Shown piece by piece: positions 25,905-39,316 of a stretch of DNA of 64,000 bases. The stretch lies in assembly GCF_048773025.1 (NCBI RefSeq), contig NC_133546.1, positions 81,156,316 through 81,220,315 on the forward strand. Direction: 5' to 3'. This DNA comes from Camelus bactrianus (taxonomy: Eukaryota; Chordata; Mammalia; Artiodactyla; Camelidae). The first letter of the stretch is position 1; every line of letters begins with the position of its first letter. Position numbers and translations under genes: made by a program. The notes beneath the pieces are model-generated. The model had not been told where the DNA came from and made no database searches. It saw only the letters and a list, made by a program, of their open reading frames with translations.

Positions 25905-27390
25905 ACTTCACCTAGCTTGTTGGGAACACAAAGTTTCTTTTCAGTTGCAAACTCCACTCCATACATATATATGGGAGGTACTAGCTCCAACTCGGTTTTA
26001 CAGTGAAAACTGCAGGAACTTCAACCGGCACTAGGAAACAGACTGAGAAACCAGAGTAAAAGTTTCTCCTGCAACCCGTTCCCTTTGTGCTAGATGAACG
26101 AACGTCTCTCCACATGCTCAGTTCTGAGAGATAAGTGTGTGTGAAAGCCGTCTTCACCTAGCTTGTTGGGAACACAAAGTTTCTTTTCATTTGCAAACTC
26201 CACTCCATACATATATATGGGGAGGTACTAGCTCCAACCAGGTTTTACAGGTGAAAACTGCAGGAACATCAAACCGGCACTAGGAAACAGACTGAGAAAC
26301 CAGAGTAAAAGTTTCTCCTGCAACCCGTTCCCCTTGTGCTAGATGAACGAACGTCCTCCACATGCTCAGTTCTGAGAGATAAGTGTGTGTGAAAGCCGTC
26401 CTTCACCTAGCTTGTTGGGAACACAAAGTTTCTTTTCAGTTGCAAACTCCACTCCATACATATATATGGGGAGGTACTAGCTCCAACTCGGTTTTACAGT
26501 GAAAACTGCAGGAACTTCAAACCGGCACTAGGAAACAGACTGAGAAACCAGAGTAAAAGTTTCTCCTGCAACCCGTTCCCCTTGTGCTAGATGAACGAAC
26601 GTCTCTCCACATGCTCAGTTCTGAGAGATAAGTGTGTGTGAAAGCCGTCCTTCACCTTGCTTGTTGGGAACACAAAGTTTCTTTTCAGTTGCAAACTCCA
26701 CTCCATACATATATATGGGGAGGTACTAGCTCCAACTCGGTTTTACAGTGAAAACTGCAGGATCTTCAAACCGGCACTAGGAAACAGACTGAGAAACCAG
26801 AGTAAAAGTTTCTCCTGCAAACCGTTCCCTTTGTGCTAGATGAACGAACGTCTCTCCACATGCTCAGTTCTGAGAGATAAGTGTGTGTGAAAGCCGTCCT
26901 TCACCTAGCTTGTTGGGAACACAAAGTTTCTTTTCAGTTGCAAACTCCACTCCATACATATATATGGGGAGGTACTAGCTCCAACTCGGTTTTACAGTGA
27001 AAACTGCAGGAACTTCAAACCGGCACTAGGAAACAGACTGAGAAACCAGAGTAAAAGTTTCTCCTGCAACCCGTTCCCCTTGTGCTAGATGAACGAACGT
27101 CTCTCCACATGCTCAGTTCTGAGAGATAAGTGTGTGTGAAAGCCGTCCTTCACCTAGCTTGTTGGGAACACAAAGTTTCTTTTCATTGCAAACTCCACTC
27201 CATACATATATATGGGGAGGTACTAGCTCCAACTCGGTTTTACAGTGAAAACTGCAGGAACTTCAAACCGGCACTAGGAAACAGACTGAGAAACAGAGTA
27301 AAAGTTTCTCCTGCAACCCGTTCCCCTTGTGCTAGATGAACGAACGTCTCTCCACATGCTCAGTTCTGAGAGATAAGTGTGTGTGAAAGC
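25905..27390 (+). repeat. 6-monomer duplication, second copy
   Basis: This repeats the preceding block. The junction lies inside the monomer starting at 25,892, which begins like the GTACTTC type and ends like the CCCTTTG type; the switch falls between about 25,904 and 25,997. The monomer starting near 27,382 resumes the older order (TACTTC, a CAGAGAAAAC-derived ACAAGAAAAC near 27,489, CTCAATTCTG near 27,607, GCAAACCG near 27,814). Confidence 0.72.
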
Positions 27391-28379
27391 CGTACTTCAC
27401 CTAGCTTGTTGGAACAAAAGTTTCTTTTCAGTTGCAAACTCCACTCCATACATATATATGGGGAGGTACTAGCTCCAACTCGGTTTTACAAGAAAACTGC
27501 AGGAACTTCAAACCGGCACTAGGAAACAGACTGAGAAAACCAGAGTAAAAGTTTCTCCTGCAACCCCGTTCCCCTTGTGCTAGATGAACGAACGTCTCTC
27601 CACATGCTCAATTCTGAGAGATAAGTGTGTGTGAAAGCCGTCCCTTCACCTAGCTTGTTGGGAACACAAAGTTTCTTTTCAGTTGCCAAACTCCACTCAT
27701 ACATATATATGGGGGAGGTACTAGCTCCAACTCGGTTTTACAGTGAAACTTGCAGGAACTTCAAACCGGCACTAGGAAACAGACTGAGAAACCAGAGTAA
27801 AAGTTTCTCCTGCAAACCGTTCCCCTTGTGCTAGATGAACGAACGTCTCTCCACATGCTCAGTTCTGAGAGATAAGTGTGTGTGAAAGCCGTCCTTCACC
27901 TAGCTTGTTGGGAACACAAAGTTTCTTTTCAGTTGCAAACTCCACTCCATACATATATATGGGGAGGTACTAGCTCCAACTCGGTTTTACAGTGAAAACT
28001 GCAGGAACTTCAAACCGGCACTAGGAAACAGACTGAGAAACCAGAGTAAAAGTTTCTCCTGCAACCCGTTCCCCTTGTGCTAGATGAACGAACGTCTCTC
28101 CACATGCTCAGTTCTGAGAGATAAGTGTGTGTGAAAGCCGTCCTTCACCTAGCTTGTTGGGAACACAAAGTTTCTTTTCAGTTGCAAACTCCACTCCATA
28201 CATATATATGGGGAGGTACTAGCTCCAACTCGGTTTTACAGTGAAAACTGCAGGAACTTCAAACCGGCAGTAGGAAACAGACTGAGAAACCAGAGTAAAG
28301 TTTCTCCTGCAACCCGTTCCCCTTGTGCTAGATGTAACGAACGTCTCTCCACATGCTCAGTTCTGAGAGATAGTGTGTG

Positions 28380-31300
28380 GAAAGCCGTCCTTCACCTAGC
28401 TTGTTGGGAACACAAAGTTTCTTTTCAGTTGCAAACTCCACTCCATACATATATATGGGGAGGTACTAGCTCCACTCGGTTTTACAGTGAAAATTGCAGG
28501 AACTTCAAACCGGCACTAGAAACAGACTGAGAAACCTGAGTAAAAGTTTCTCCTGCAACCCGTTCCCCTTGTGCTAGATGAACGAACGTCTCTCCACATG
28601 CTCAGTTCTGAGAGATAAGAGTGTGTGAAAGCCGTCCTTCACCTAGCTTGTTGGGAACACAAAGTTTCTTTTCAGTTGCAAACTCCACTCCATACATATA
28701 TATGGGGAGGTACTAGCTCCAACTCGGTTTTACAGTGAAAACTGCAGGAACTTCAAACCGGCAGTAGGAAACAGACTGAGAAACCAGAGTAAAAGTTTCT
28801 CCTGCAACCCGTTCCCCTTGTGCTAGATGAACGAACGTCTCTCCACATGCTCAGTTCTGAGAGATAAGTGTGTGTGAAAGCCGTCCTTCACTAAGCTTGT
28901 TGGAACACAAAGTTTCTTTTCAGTTGCAAACTCCACTCCATACATATATATGGGGAGGTACTAGCTCCAACTCGGTTTTACAGTGAAAACTGCAGGAACT
29001 TCAAACCGGCACTAGGAAACAGACTGAGAAACCAGAGTAAAAGTTTCTCCTGCAACCCGTTCCCCTTGTGCTAGATGAACGAACGTCTCTCCACATGCTC
29101 AGTTCTGAGAGATAAGTGTGTGTGAAAGCCGTCCTTCAACTAGCTTGTTGGGAACACAAATTTTCTTTTCAGTTGCAAACTCCACTCCATACATATATAT
29201 GGGGAGGTACTAGCTCCAACTCGGTTTTACAGTGAAAACTGCAGGAACTTCAAACCGGCACTAGGAAACAGACTGAGAAACCAGAGTAAATGTTTCTTCT
29301 GCAACTCGTTCCCCTTGTGCTAGATGAACGAACGTCTCTCCACATGCTCAGTTCTGAGAGATAAGTGTGTGTGAAAGCCGTCCTTCACCTAGCTTGTTGG
29401 GAACACAAAGTTTCTTTTCAGTTGCAAACTCCACTCCATACATATATATGGGGAGGTACTAGCTCCAACCAGGTTTTACAGTGAAAACTGCAGGAACTTC
29501 AAACCGGCACTAGGAAACAGACTGAGAAACCAGAGTAAAAGTTTCTCCTGCAACCCGTTCCCCTTGTGCTAGATGAACGAACGTCTCTCCACATGCTCAG
29601 TTCTGAGAGATAAGTGTGTGTGAAAGCCGTCCTTCAACTAGCTTGTTGGGAACACAAAGTTTCTTTTCAGTTGCAAACTCCACTCCATACATATATATGG
29701 GGAGGTACTAGCTCCAACTCGGTTTTACAAGAAAACTGCAGGAACTTCAAACCGGCACTAGGAAACAGACTGAGAAACCAGAGTAAAAAGTTTCTCCTGC
29801 AACCCGTTCCCCTTGTGCTAGATGAACGAACGTCTCTCCACATGCTCAATTCTGTGAGATAAGTGTGTGTGAAAGCCGTCCTTCACCTAGCTTGTTGGGA
29901 ACACAAAGTTTCTTTTCAGTTGCAAACTCCACTCCATACATATATATGGGGAGGTACTAGCTCCAACTCGGTTTTACAGTGAAAATTGCAGGAACTTCAA
30001 ACCGGCACTAGGAAACAGACTGAGAAACAGAGTAAAAGTTTCTCCTGCAAACCGTTCCCCTTGTGCTAGATGAACGAACGTCTCTCCACATGCTCAGTTC
30101 TGAGAGATAAGTGTGTGTGAAAGCCGTCCTTCACCTAGCTTGTTGGAACTCAAGTTTCTTTTCAGTTGCAAACTCCACTCCATACATATATATGGGGAGG
30201 TACTAGCTCCAACTCGGTTTTACAGTGAAAACTGCAGGAACTTCAAACCGGCACTAGGAAAGAGACTGAGAAACCAGAGTAAAAGTTTCTCCTGCAACCC
30301 GTTCCCTTGTGCTAGATGAACGAACGTCTCTCCACATGCTCAGTTCTGAGAGATAAGTGTGTGTGAAAGCCGTCCTTCACCTAGCTTGTTGGGAACACAA
30401 AGTTTCTTTTCAGTTGCAAACTCCACTCCATACATATATATGGGGAGGTACTAGCTCCAACTCGGTTTTACAGTGAAAACTGCAGGAACTTCAAACCGGC
30501 ACTAGGAAACAGACTGAGAAACCAGAGTAAAAGTTTCTCCTGCAACCCGTTCCCCTTGTGCTAGATGAACGAACGTCTCTCCACATGCTCAGTTCTGAGA
30601 GATAAGTGTGTGTGAAAGCCGTCCTTCACCTAGCTTGTTGGGAACACAAAGTTTCTTTTCAGTTGCAAACTCCACTCCATACATATATATGGGGAGGTAC
30701 TAGCTCCAACTCGGTTTTACAGTGAAAATTGCAGGAACTTCAAACCGGCACTAGGAAACAGACTGAGAAACCTGAGTAAAAGTTTCTCCTGCAACCCGTT
30801 CCCCTTGTGCTAGATGAACGAACGTCTCTCCACATGCTCAGTTCTGAGAGATAAGAGTGTGTGAAAGCCGTCCTTCACCTAGCTTGTTGGAACACAAAGT
30901 TTCTTTTCAGTTGCAAACTCCACTCCATACATATATATGGGAGGTACTAGCTCCAACTCGGTTTTACAGTGAAAACTGCAGGAACTTCAAACCGGCACTA
31001 GGAAACAGACTGAGAAACCAGAGTAAAAGTTTCTCCTGCAACCCGTTCCCCTTGTGCTAGATGAACGAACGTCTCTCCACATGCTCAGTTCTGAGAGATA
31101 AGTGTGTGTGAAAGCCGTCCTTCACCTAGCTTGTTGGGAACACAAAGTTTCTTTTCAGTTGCAAACTCCACTCCATACATATATATGGGCGAGGTACTAG
31201 CTCCAACTCGGTTTTACAGTGAAAACTGCAGGAACTTCAAACCGGCACTAGGAAACAGACTGAGAAACCAGAGTAAAAGTTTCTCCTGCAACCCGTTCCC

Positions 31301-31600
31301 CTTGTGCTAGATGAACGAACGTCTCTCCACATGCTCAGTTCTGAGAGATAAGTGTGTGTGAAAGCCGTCCTTCAACTAGCTTGTTGGGAACACAAATTTT
31401 CTTTTCAGTTGCAAACTCCACTCCATACATATATATGGGGAGGTACTAGCTCCAACTCGGTTTTACAGTGAAAACTGCAGGAACTTCAAACCGGCACTAG
31501 GAAACAGACTGAGAAACCAGAGTAAATGTTTCTTCTGCAACTCGTTCCCCTTGTGCTAGATGAACGAACGTCTCTCCACATGCTCAGTTCTGAGAGATAA
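28380..31600 (+). repeat. Re-amplified monomers with about 9-monomer spacing
   Basis: Two monomer sets recur about nine monomers apart. GAAAATTGC with ACCTGAG and GATAAGAGTG lies at about 28,490-28,622 and 30,726-30,856. CTTCAACTAG with ACAAATTTTC and AAATGTTTCTT lies at about 29,135-29,300 and 31,371-31,535. TTCAACTAGC starts at 29,135 and 31,371, which is 2,236 bp against 2,241 expected; the difference comes from local 1-bp losses. Exact edges cannot be fixed because of indel noise. Confidence 0.65.
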
Positions 31601-34087
31601 GTGTGTGTGAAAGCCGTCCTTCACCTAGGCTTGTTGGGAACACAAAGTTTCTTTTCAGTTGCAAACTCCACTCCATACATATATATGGGAGGTACTAGCT
31701 CCAACCAGGTTTTACAGTGAAAACTGCAGGAACTTCAAACCGGCACTAGGAAACAGACTGAGAAACCAGAGTAAAAGTTTCTCCTGCAACCCGTTCCCCT
31801 TGTGCTAGATGAACGAACGTCTCTCCACATGCTCAGTTCTGAGAGATAAGTGCTGTGTGAAAGCCGTCCTTCAACTAGCTTGTTGGGAACACAAAGTTTC
31901 TTTTCAGTTGCAAACTTCCACTCCATACATATATATGGGGAGGTACTAGCTCCAACTCGGTTTTACAGTGAAGAACTGCAGGAACTTCAAACCGGGCACT
32001 AGGAAACAGACTGAGAACCAGAGTAAATGTTTCTTCTGCAACCCGATCCCTTGTGCTAGATGAACGAACGTCTCTCCACATGCTCAGTTCTGAGAGATAA
32101 GTGTGTGTGAAAGCCGTCCTTCACCTAGCTTGTTGGGAACACAAAGTTTCTTTCAGTTGCAAACTCCACTCCATACATATATATGGGAGGTACTAGCTCC
32201 AACTCGGTTTTACAGTGAAAACTGCAGGAACTTCAAACCGGCAGTAGGAAACAGACTGAGAAACCAGAGTAAAAGTTTCTCCTGCAACCCGTTCCCCTTG
32301 TGCTAGATGAACGAACGTCTCTCCACATGCTCAGTTCTGAGAGATAAGTGTGTGTGAAAGCCGTCTTCACCTAGCTTGTTGGGAACACAAAGTTTCTTTT
32401 CAGTTGCAAACTCACTCCTTACATATATATGGGGAGTACTAGCTCCAACTCGGTTTTACAGTGAAAACTGCAGGAACTTCAAACCGGCACTAGGAAACAG
32501 ACTGAGAAACCTGAGTAAAAGTTTGTCCTGCAAACCCGTTCCCCTTGTGCTAGATGAACGAACGTCTCTCCACATGCTCAGTTCTGAGAGATAAGTGTGT
32601 GTGAAAGCCGTCCTTCACCTAGCTTGTTGGGAACACAAAGTTTCTTTTCAGTTGCAAACTCCACTCCATACATATATATGGGGAGGTACTAGCTCCAACT
32701 CGGTTTTACAGTGAAAACTGCAGGAACTTCAAACGGCACTAGGAAACAGACTGAGAAACCAGAGTAAAAGTTTCTCCTGCAACCCTTTCCCCTTGTGCTA
32801 GATGAACGAACGTCTCTCCACATGCTCAGTTCTGAGAGATAAGTGTGTGTGAAAGCCGTCCTTCACTAGCTTGTTGGGAACACAAAGTTTCTTTCAGTTG
32901 CAAACTCCACTCCATACATATATATGGGGAGGTACTAGCTCCAACTCGGTTTTACAGTGAAAACTGCAGGAACTTCAAACCGGCACTAGGAAACAGACTG
33001 AGAAACCAGAGTAAAAGTTTCTCCTGCAACCCGTTCCCCTTGTGCTAGATGAACGAACGTCTCTCCACATGCTCAGTTCTGAGAGATAAGTGTGTGTGAA
33101 AGCCGTCCTTCACCTAGCTTGTTGGGAACACAAAGTTTCTTTTCAGTTGCAAACTCCACTCCATACATATATATGGGGAGGTACTAGCTCCAACTCGGTT
33201 TTACAGTGAAAACTGCAGGAACTTCAAACCGGCACTAGGAAACAGACTGAGAAACCAGAGTAAAAGTTTCTCCTGCAACCCGTTCCCCTTGTGCTAGATG
33301 AACGAACGTCTCTTCACATGCTCAGTTCTGAGAGATAAGTGTGTGTGAAAGCCGTCCTTCACCTAGCTTGTGGGAACACAAAGTTTCTTTTCAGTTGCAA
33401 ACTCCACTCCATACATATATATGGGGAGGTACAAGCTCCAACTCGGTTTTACAGTGAAACTGCAGGAACTTCAAACCGGCACTAGGAAACAGACTGAGAA
33501 ACCAGAGTAAAAGTTTCTCCTGCAACCCGTTCCCCTTGTGCTAGATGAACGAACGTCTCTCACATGCTCAGTTCTGAGAGATAAGTGTGTGTGAAAGCCG
33601 TCCTTCACCTAGCTTGTTGGGAACACAAAGTTTCTTTTCAGTTGCAAACTCCACTCCATACATATATATGGGTAGGTACTAGCTCCAACTCGGTTTTACA
33701 GTGAAAACTGCAGGAACTTCAAACCGGCACTAGGAAACAGACTGAGAAACCAGAGTAAAAGTTTCTCCTGCAACCCGTTCCCTTTGTGCTAGATGAACGA
33801 ACGTCTCTCCACATGCTCAGTTCTGAGAGATAAGTGTGTGTGAAAGCCGTCCTTCACCTAGCTTGTTGGGAACACAAAGTTTCCTTTCAGTTGCAAACTC
33901 CACTCCATACATATATATGGGGAGGTACTAGCTCCAACCAGGTTTTACAGTGAAAACTGCAGGAAATTCAAACCGGCACTAGGAAACAGACTGAGAAAAC
34001 AGAGTAAAAGTTTCTCCTGCAACCCGTTCCCCTTGTGCTAGATGAACGAACGTCTCTCCACATGCTCAGTTCTGAGAGATAAGTGTG

Positions 34088-36826
34088 TGTGAAAGCCGTC
34101 CTTCACCTAGCTTGTTGGGAACACAAAGTTTCTTTTCAGTTGCAAACTCCACTCCATACATATATATGGGGAGGTACTAGCTCCAACTCGGTTTTACAGT
34201 GAAAACTGCAGGAACTTCAAACCGGCACTAGGAAACAGACTGAGAAACCAGAGTAAAAGTTTCTCCTGCAACCCGTTCCCCTTGTGCTAGATGAACGAAC
34301 GTCTCTCCACATGCTCAGTTCTGAGAGATAAGTGTGTGTGAAAGCCGTCCTTCACCTAGCTTGTTGGGAACACAAAGTTTCTTTTCAGTTGCAAACTCCA
34401 CTCCATACATATATATGGGGAGGTACTAGCTCCAACTCGGTTTTACAGTGAAAACTGCAGGAACTTCAAACCGGCACTAGGAAATAGACTGAGAAACCAG
34501 AGTAAAAGTTTCTCCTGCAACCCGTTCCCCTTGTGCTAGATGAACGAACGTCTCTCCACATGCTCAGTTCTGAGAGATAAGTGTGTGTGAAAGCCGTCCT
34601 TCACCTAGCTTGTTGGGAACACAAAGTTTCTTTTCAGTTGCAAACTCCACTCCATACATATATATGGGGAGGTACTAGCTCCAACTCGGTTTTACAGTGA
34701 AAACTGCAGGAACTTCATACCGGCACTAGGAAACAGACTGAGAAACCAGAGTAAAAGTTTCTCCTGCAACCCGTTCCGTTTGTGCTAGATGAACGAACGT
34801 CTCTCCACATGCTCAGTTCTGAGAGATATGTGTGTGTGAAAGCCGTACTTCACCTAGCTTGTTGGGAAAACAAAGTTTCTTTTCAGTTGCAAACTCCACT
34901 CCATACATATATATGGGGAGGTACTAGCTCCAGCCAGGTTTTACAGTGAAAACTGCAGGAACTTCAAACCGGCACTAGGAAACAGACTGAGAAAACAGAG
35001 TAAAAGTTTCTCCTGCAACCCGTTCCCCTTGTGCTAGATGAACGAACGTCTCTCCACATGCTCAGTTCTGAGAGATAAGTGTGTGTGAAAGCCGTCCTTC
35101 ACCTAGCTTGTTGGGAACACAAAGTTTCTTTTCAGTTGCAAACTCCACTCCATACATATATATGGGGAGGTACTAGCTCCAACTCGGTTTTACAGTGAAA
35201 ACTGCAGGAACTTCAAACCGGCACTAGGAAACAGACTGAGAAACCAGAGTAAAAGTTTCTCCTGCAACCCGTTCCCCTTGTGCTAGATGAACGAACGTCT
35301 CTCCACATGCTCAGTTCTGAGAGATAAGTGTGTGTGAAAGCCGTCCTTCACCTAGCTTGTTGGGAACACAAAGTTTCTTTTCAGTTGCAAACTCCACTCC
35401 ATACATATATATGGGGAGGTACTAGCTCCAACTCGGTTTTACAGTGAAAACTGCAGGAACTTCAAACCGGCACTAGGAAACAGACTGAGAAACCAGAGTA
35501 AAAGTTTCTCCTGCAACCCGTTCCCCTTGTGCTAGATGAACGAACGTCTCTCCACATGCTCAGTTCTGAGAGATAAGTGTGTGTGAAAGCCGTCCTTCAC
35601 CTAGCTTGTTGGGAACACAAAGTTTCTTTTCAGTTGCAAACTCCACTCCATACATATATATGGGGAGGTACTAGCTCCAACTCGGTTTTACAGTGAAAAC
35701 TGCAGGAACTTCAAACCGGCACTAGGAAACAGACTGAGAAACCAGAGTAAAAGTTTCTCCTGCAACCCGTTCCCCTTGTGCTAGATGAACGAACGTCTCT
35801 CCACATGCTCAGTTCTGAGAGATAAGTGTGTGTGAAAGCCGTCCTTCACCTAGCTTGTTGGGAACACAAAGTTTCTTTTCAGTTGCAAACTCCACTCCAT
35901 ACATATATATGGGGAGGTACTAGCTCCAACTCGGTTTTACAGTGAAAACTGCAGGAACTTCAAACCGGCACTAGGAAACAGACTGAGAAACCAGAGTAAA
36001 AGTTTCTCCTGCAACCCGTTCCCCTTGTGCTAGATGAACGAACGTCTCTCCACATGCTCAGTTCTGAGAGATAAGTGTGTGTGAAAGCCGTCCTTCACCT
36101 AGCTTGTTGGGAACACAAAGTTTCTTTTCAGTTGCAAACTCCACTCCATACATATATATGGGGAGGTACTAGCTCCAACTCGGTTTTACAGTGAAAACTG
36201 CAGGAACTTCAAACCGGCACTAGGAAACAGACTGAGAAACCAGAGTAAAAGTTTCTCCTGCAACCCGTTCCCCTTGTGCTAGATGAACGAACGTCTCTCC
36301 ACATGCTCAGTTCTGAGAGATAAGTGTGTGTGAAAGCCGTCCTTCACCTAGCTTGTTGGGAACACAAAGTTTCTTTTCAGTTGCAAACTCCACTCCATAC
36401 ATATATATGGGGAGGTACTAGCTCCAACTCGGTTTTACAGTGAAAACTGCAGGAACTTCAAACCGGCACTAGGAAACAGACTGAGAAACCAGAGTAAAAG
36501 TTTCTCCTGCAACCCGTTCCCCTTGTGCTAGATGAACGAACGTCTCTCCACATGCTCAGTTCTGAGAGATAAGTGTGTGTGAAAGCCGTCCTTCACCTAG
36601 CTTGTTGGGAACACAAAGTTTCTTTTCAGTTGCAAACTCCACTCCATACATATATATGGGGAGGTACTAGCTCCAACTCGGTTTTACAGTGAAAACTGCA
36701 GGAAATTCAAACCGGCACTAGGAAACAGACTGAGAAACCAGAGTAAAAGTTTCTCCTGCAACCCGTTCCCCTTGTGCTAGATGAACGAACGTCCCTCCAC
36801 ATGCTCAGTTCTGAGAGATAAGTGTG
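34088..36826 (+). repeat. Near-consensus tract including six identical consecutive monomers
   Basis: The monomers starting at 35,084, 35,333, 35,582, 35,831, 36,080 and 36,329 all read as the plain consensus with no difference I can see (1,494 bp). The monomer at 34,088 is also plain consensus. Between them, 34,337 has AAATAGAC, 34,586 has CTTCATACC, CCGTTTG and GATATGTG, and 34,835 has GAAAACAAAG, CCAGCCAGG and GAAAACAGAG. The monomer at 36,578 carries GGAAATTC and CGTCCCTCC. The uniform run suggests very recent local amplification or conversion. Confidence 0.85.
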
Positions 36827-37075
36827 TGTGAAAGCCGTCCTTCACCTAGCTTGTTGGGAACACAAAGTTTCTTTTCAGTTGCAAACTCCACTCCATACAT
36901 ATATATAGGGAGGTACTAGCTCCAACTCGGTTTTACAGTGAAAACTGCAGGAACTTCAAACCGGCACTAGGAAACAGACTGAGAAACCAGAGTAAAAGTT
37001 TCTCCTGCAACCCGTTCCCCTTGTGCTAGATGAACGAACGTCTCTCCACATGCTCAGTTCTGAGAGATAAGTGTG

Positions 37076-38818
37076 TGTGAAAGCCGTCCTTCACCTAGCT
37101 TGTTGGGAACACAAAGTTTCTTTTCAGTTGCAAACTCCACTCCATACATATATAGGGGGAGGTACTAGCTCCAACTCGGTTTTACAGTGAAAACTGCAGG
37201 AACTTCAAACCGGCACTAGGAAACAGACTGAGAAAACAGAGTAAAAGTTTCTCCTGCAACCAGTTCCCTTTGTGCTAGATGAACGAACGTCTCTCCACAT
37301 GCTCAGTTCTGAGAGATAAGTGTGTGTGAAAGCCGTCCTTCACCTAGCTTGTTGGGAACACAAAGTTTCTTTTCAGTTGCAAACTCCACTCCATACATAT
37401 ATATGGGGAGGTACTAGCTCCAACCAGGTTTTACAGTGAAAACTGCAGGAACTTCAAACCGGCACTAGGAAACAGACTGAGAAACCAGAGTAAAAGTTTC
37501 TCCTGCAACCCGTTCCCCTTGTGCTAGATGAACGAACGTCTCTCCACATGCTCAGTTCTGAGAGATAAGTGTGTGTGAAAGCCGTCCTTCACCTAGCTTG
37601 TTGGGAACACAAAGTTTCTTTTCAGTTGCAAACTCCACTCCATACATATATATGGGGAGGTACTAGCTCCAACTCGGTTTTACAGTGAAAACTGCAGGAA
37701 CTTCAAACCGGCACTAGGAAACAGACTGAGAAACCAGAGAAAAAGTTTTTCCTGCAACCCGTTCCCCTTGTGCTAGATGAACGAACGTCTCTCCACATGC
37801 TCAGTTCTGAGAGATAAGTGTGTGTGAAAGCCGTCCTTCACCTAGCTTGTTGGGAACACAAAGTTACTTTTCAGTTGCAAACTCCACTCCATACATATAT
37901 ATGGGGAGGTACTAGCTCCAACTCGGTTTTACAGTGAAAACTGCAGGAACTTCAAACCGGCACTAGGAAACAGACTGAGAAACCAGAGTAAAAGTTTCTC
38001 CTTCAACCCATTCCCCTTGTGCTAGATGAACGAACGTCTCTCCACATGCTCAGTTCTGAGAGATAAGTGTGTGTGAAAGCCGTCCTTCACCTAGCTTGTT
38101 GGGAACACAAAGTTTCTTTTCAGTTGCAAACTCCACTCCATACATATATATGGGGAGGTACTAGCTCCAACCAGGTTTTACAGTGAAAACTGCAGGAACT
38201 TCAAACCGGCACTAGGAAAGAGACTGAGAAACCAGAGTAAAAGTTTCTCCTGCAACCCGTTCCCCTTGTGCTAGATGAACGAACGTCTCTCCACATGCTC
38301 AGTTCTGAGAGATAAGTGTGTGTGAAAGCCGTCCTTCACCTAGCTTGTTGGGAACACAAAGTTTCTTTTCAGTTGCAAACTCCACTCCATACATATATAT
38401 GGGGAGGTACTAGCTCCAACTCGGTTTTACAGTGAAAACTGCAGGAACTTCAAACCGGCACTAGGAAACAGACTGAGAAACCAGAGTAAAAGTTTCTCCT
38501 GCAACCCGTTCCCCTTGTGCTAGATGAACGAACGTCTCTCCACATGCTCAGTTCTGAGAGATAAGTGTGTGTGAAAGCCGTCCTTCACCTAGCTTGTTGG
38601 GAACACAAAGTTTCTTTTCAGTTGCAAACTCCACTCCATACATATATATGGGGAGGTACTAGCTCCAACTCGGTTTTACAGTGAAAACTGCAGGAACTTC
38701 AAACCGGCAGTAGGAAAAAGACTGAGAAACCAGAGTAAAAGTTTCTCCTGCAACCCGTTCCCCTTGTGCTAGATGAACGAACGTCCCTCCACATGCTCAG
38801 TTCTGAGAGATAAGTGTG
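37076..38818 (+). repeat. 18-monomer-offset duplication, left copy
   Basis: Seven monomers match 41,558-43,300 at an offset of 4,482 bp (18 monomers). In order they carry: GAAAACAGAG with CCCTTTG; CCAACCAGG; GAGAAAAAGTTTTTCC (37,739/42,221); AAGTTAC (37,861/42,343); CCAACCAGG with AAAGAGAC; near-consensus; GCAGTAGGAAAAAG with CGTCCCTCC. Small differences include ATATAGGGGG on the left against ATACTTATAT on the right in the first monomer. Confidence 0.85.
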
Positions 38819-39316
38819 TGTGAAAGCCGTCCTTCACCTAGCTTGTTGGGAACACAAAGTTTCTTTTCAGTTGCAAACTCCACTCCATACATATATATAG
38901 GGAGGTACTAGCTCCAACTCGGTTTTACAGTGAAAACTGCAGGAACTTCAAACCGGCACTAGGAAACAGACTGAGAAACCAGAGTAAAAGTTTCTCCTGC
39001 AACCCGTTCCCCTTGTGCTAGATGAACGAACGTCTCTCCACATGCTCAGTTCTGAGAGATAAGTGTGTGTGAAAGCCGTCCTTCACCTAGCTTGTTGGGA
39101 ACACAAAGTTTCTTTTCAGTTGCAAACTCCACTCCATACATATATATGGGGAGGTACTAGCTCCAACTCGGTATTACAGTGAAAACTGCAGGAACTTCAA
39201 ACCGGCACTAGGAAACAGACTGAGAAACCAGAGTAAAAGGTTCTCCTGCAAACCGTTCCCCTTGTGCTAGATGAACGAACGTCTCTCCACATGCTCAGTT
39301 CTGAGAGATAAGTGTG
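38570..39316 (+). repeat. Three-monomer cassette, copy 1
   Basis: Three successive monomers carry GCAGTAGGAAAAAG with CGTCCCTCC, then ATATATATAGG, then GGTATTACAG with AAAGGTTCTCC and GCAAACCG. GTATTAC begins at 39,171. The same ordered trio recurs at 43,550, 45,044 and 50,771. Confidence 0.88.

Larger units (their letters stand above)
23656..33589 (+). other. Domain 2: 40 monomers with dense private 1-bp indels
   Basis: About 70 single-base gains or losses fall in these 40 monomers, with a net loss of 26 bp. Phase arithmetic before and after this block shows that the 33.6-53.8 kb stretch adds no further net shift. Most events lie in short homopolymers or doublets: GGGG to GGG in ATGGGGAGG (about 25,227, 25,721, 25,970, 30,939, 31,686, 32,185), TTTT to TTT in TTTCTTTTCAG (about 24,448, 25,190, 32,149, 32,890), CCC to CCCC, and AAAA to AAA. 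The substitution variants (GCAGTAGG, CTTCAACTAG, CCAACCAGG, GAAAATTGC, ACCTGAG) belong to the domain 1 lineage. The pattern fits unpolished long-read consensus better than biology, although that is inference. Confidence 0.85.
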
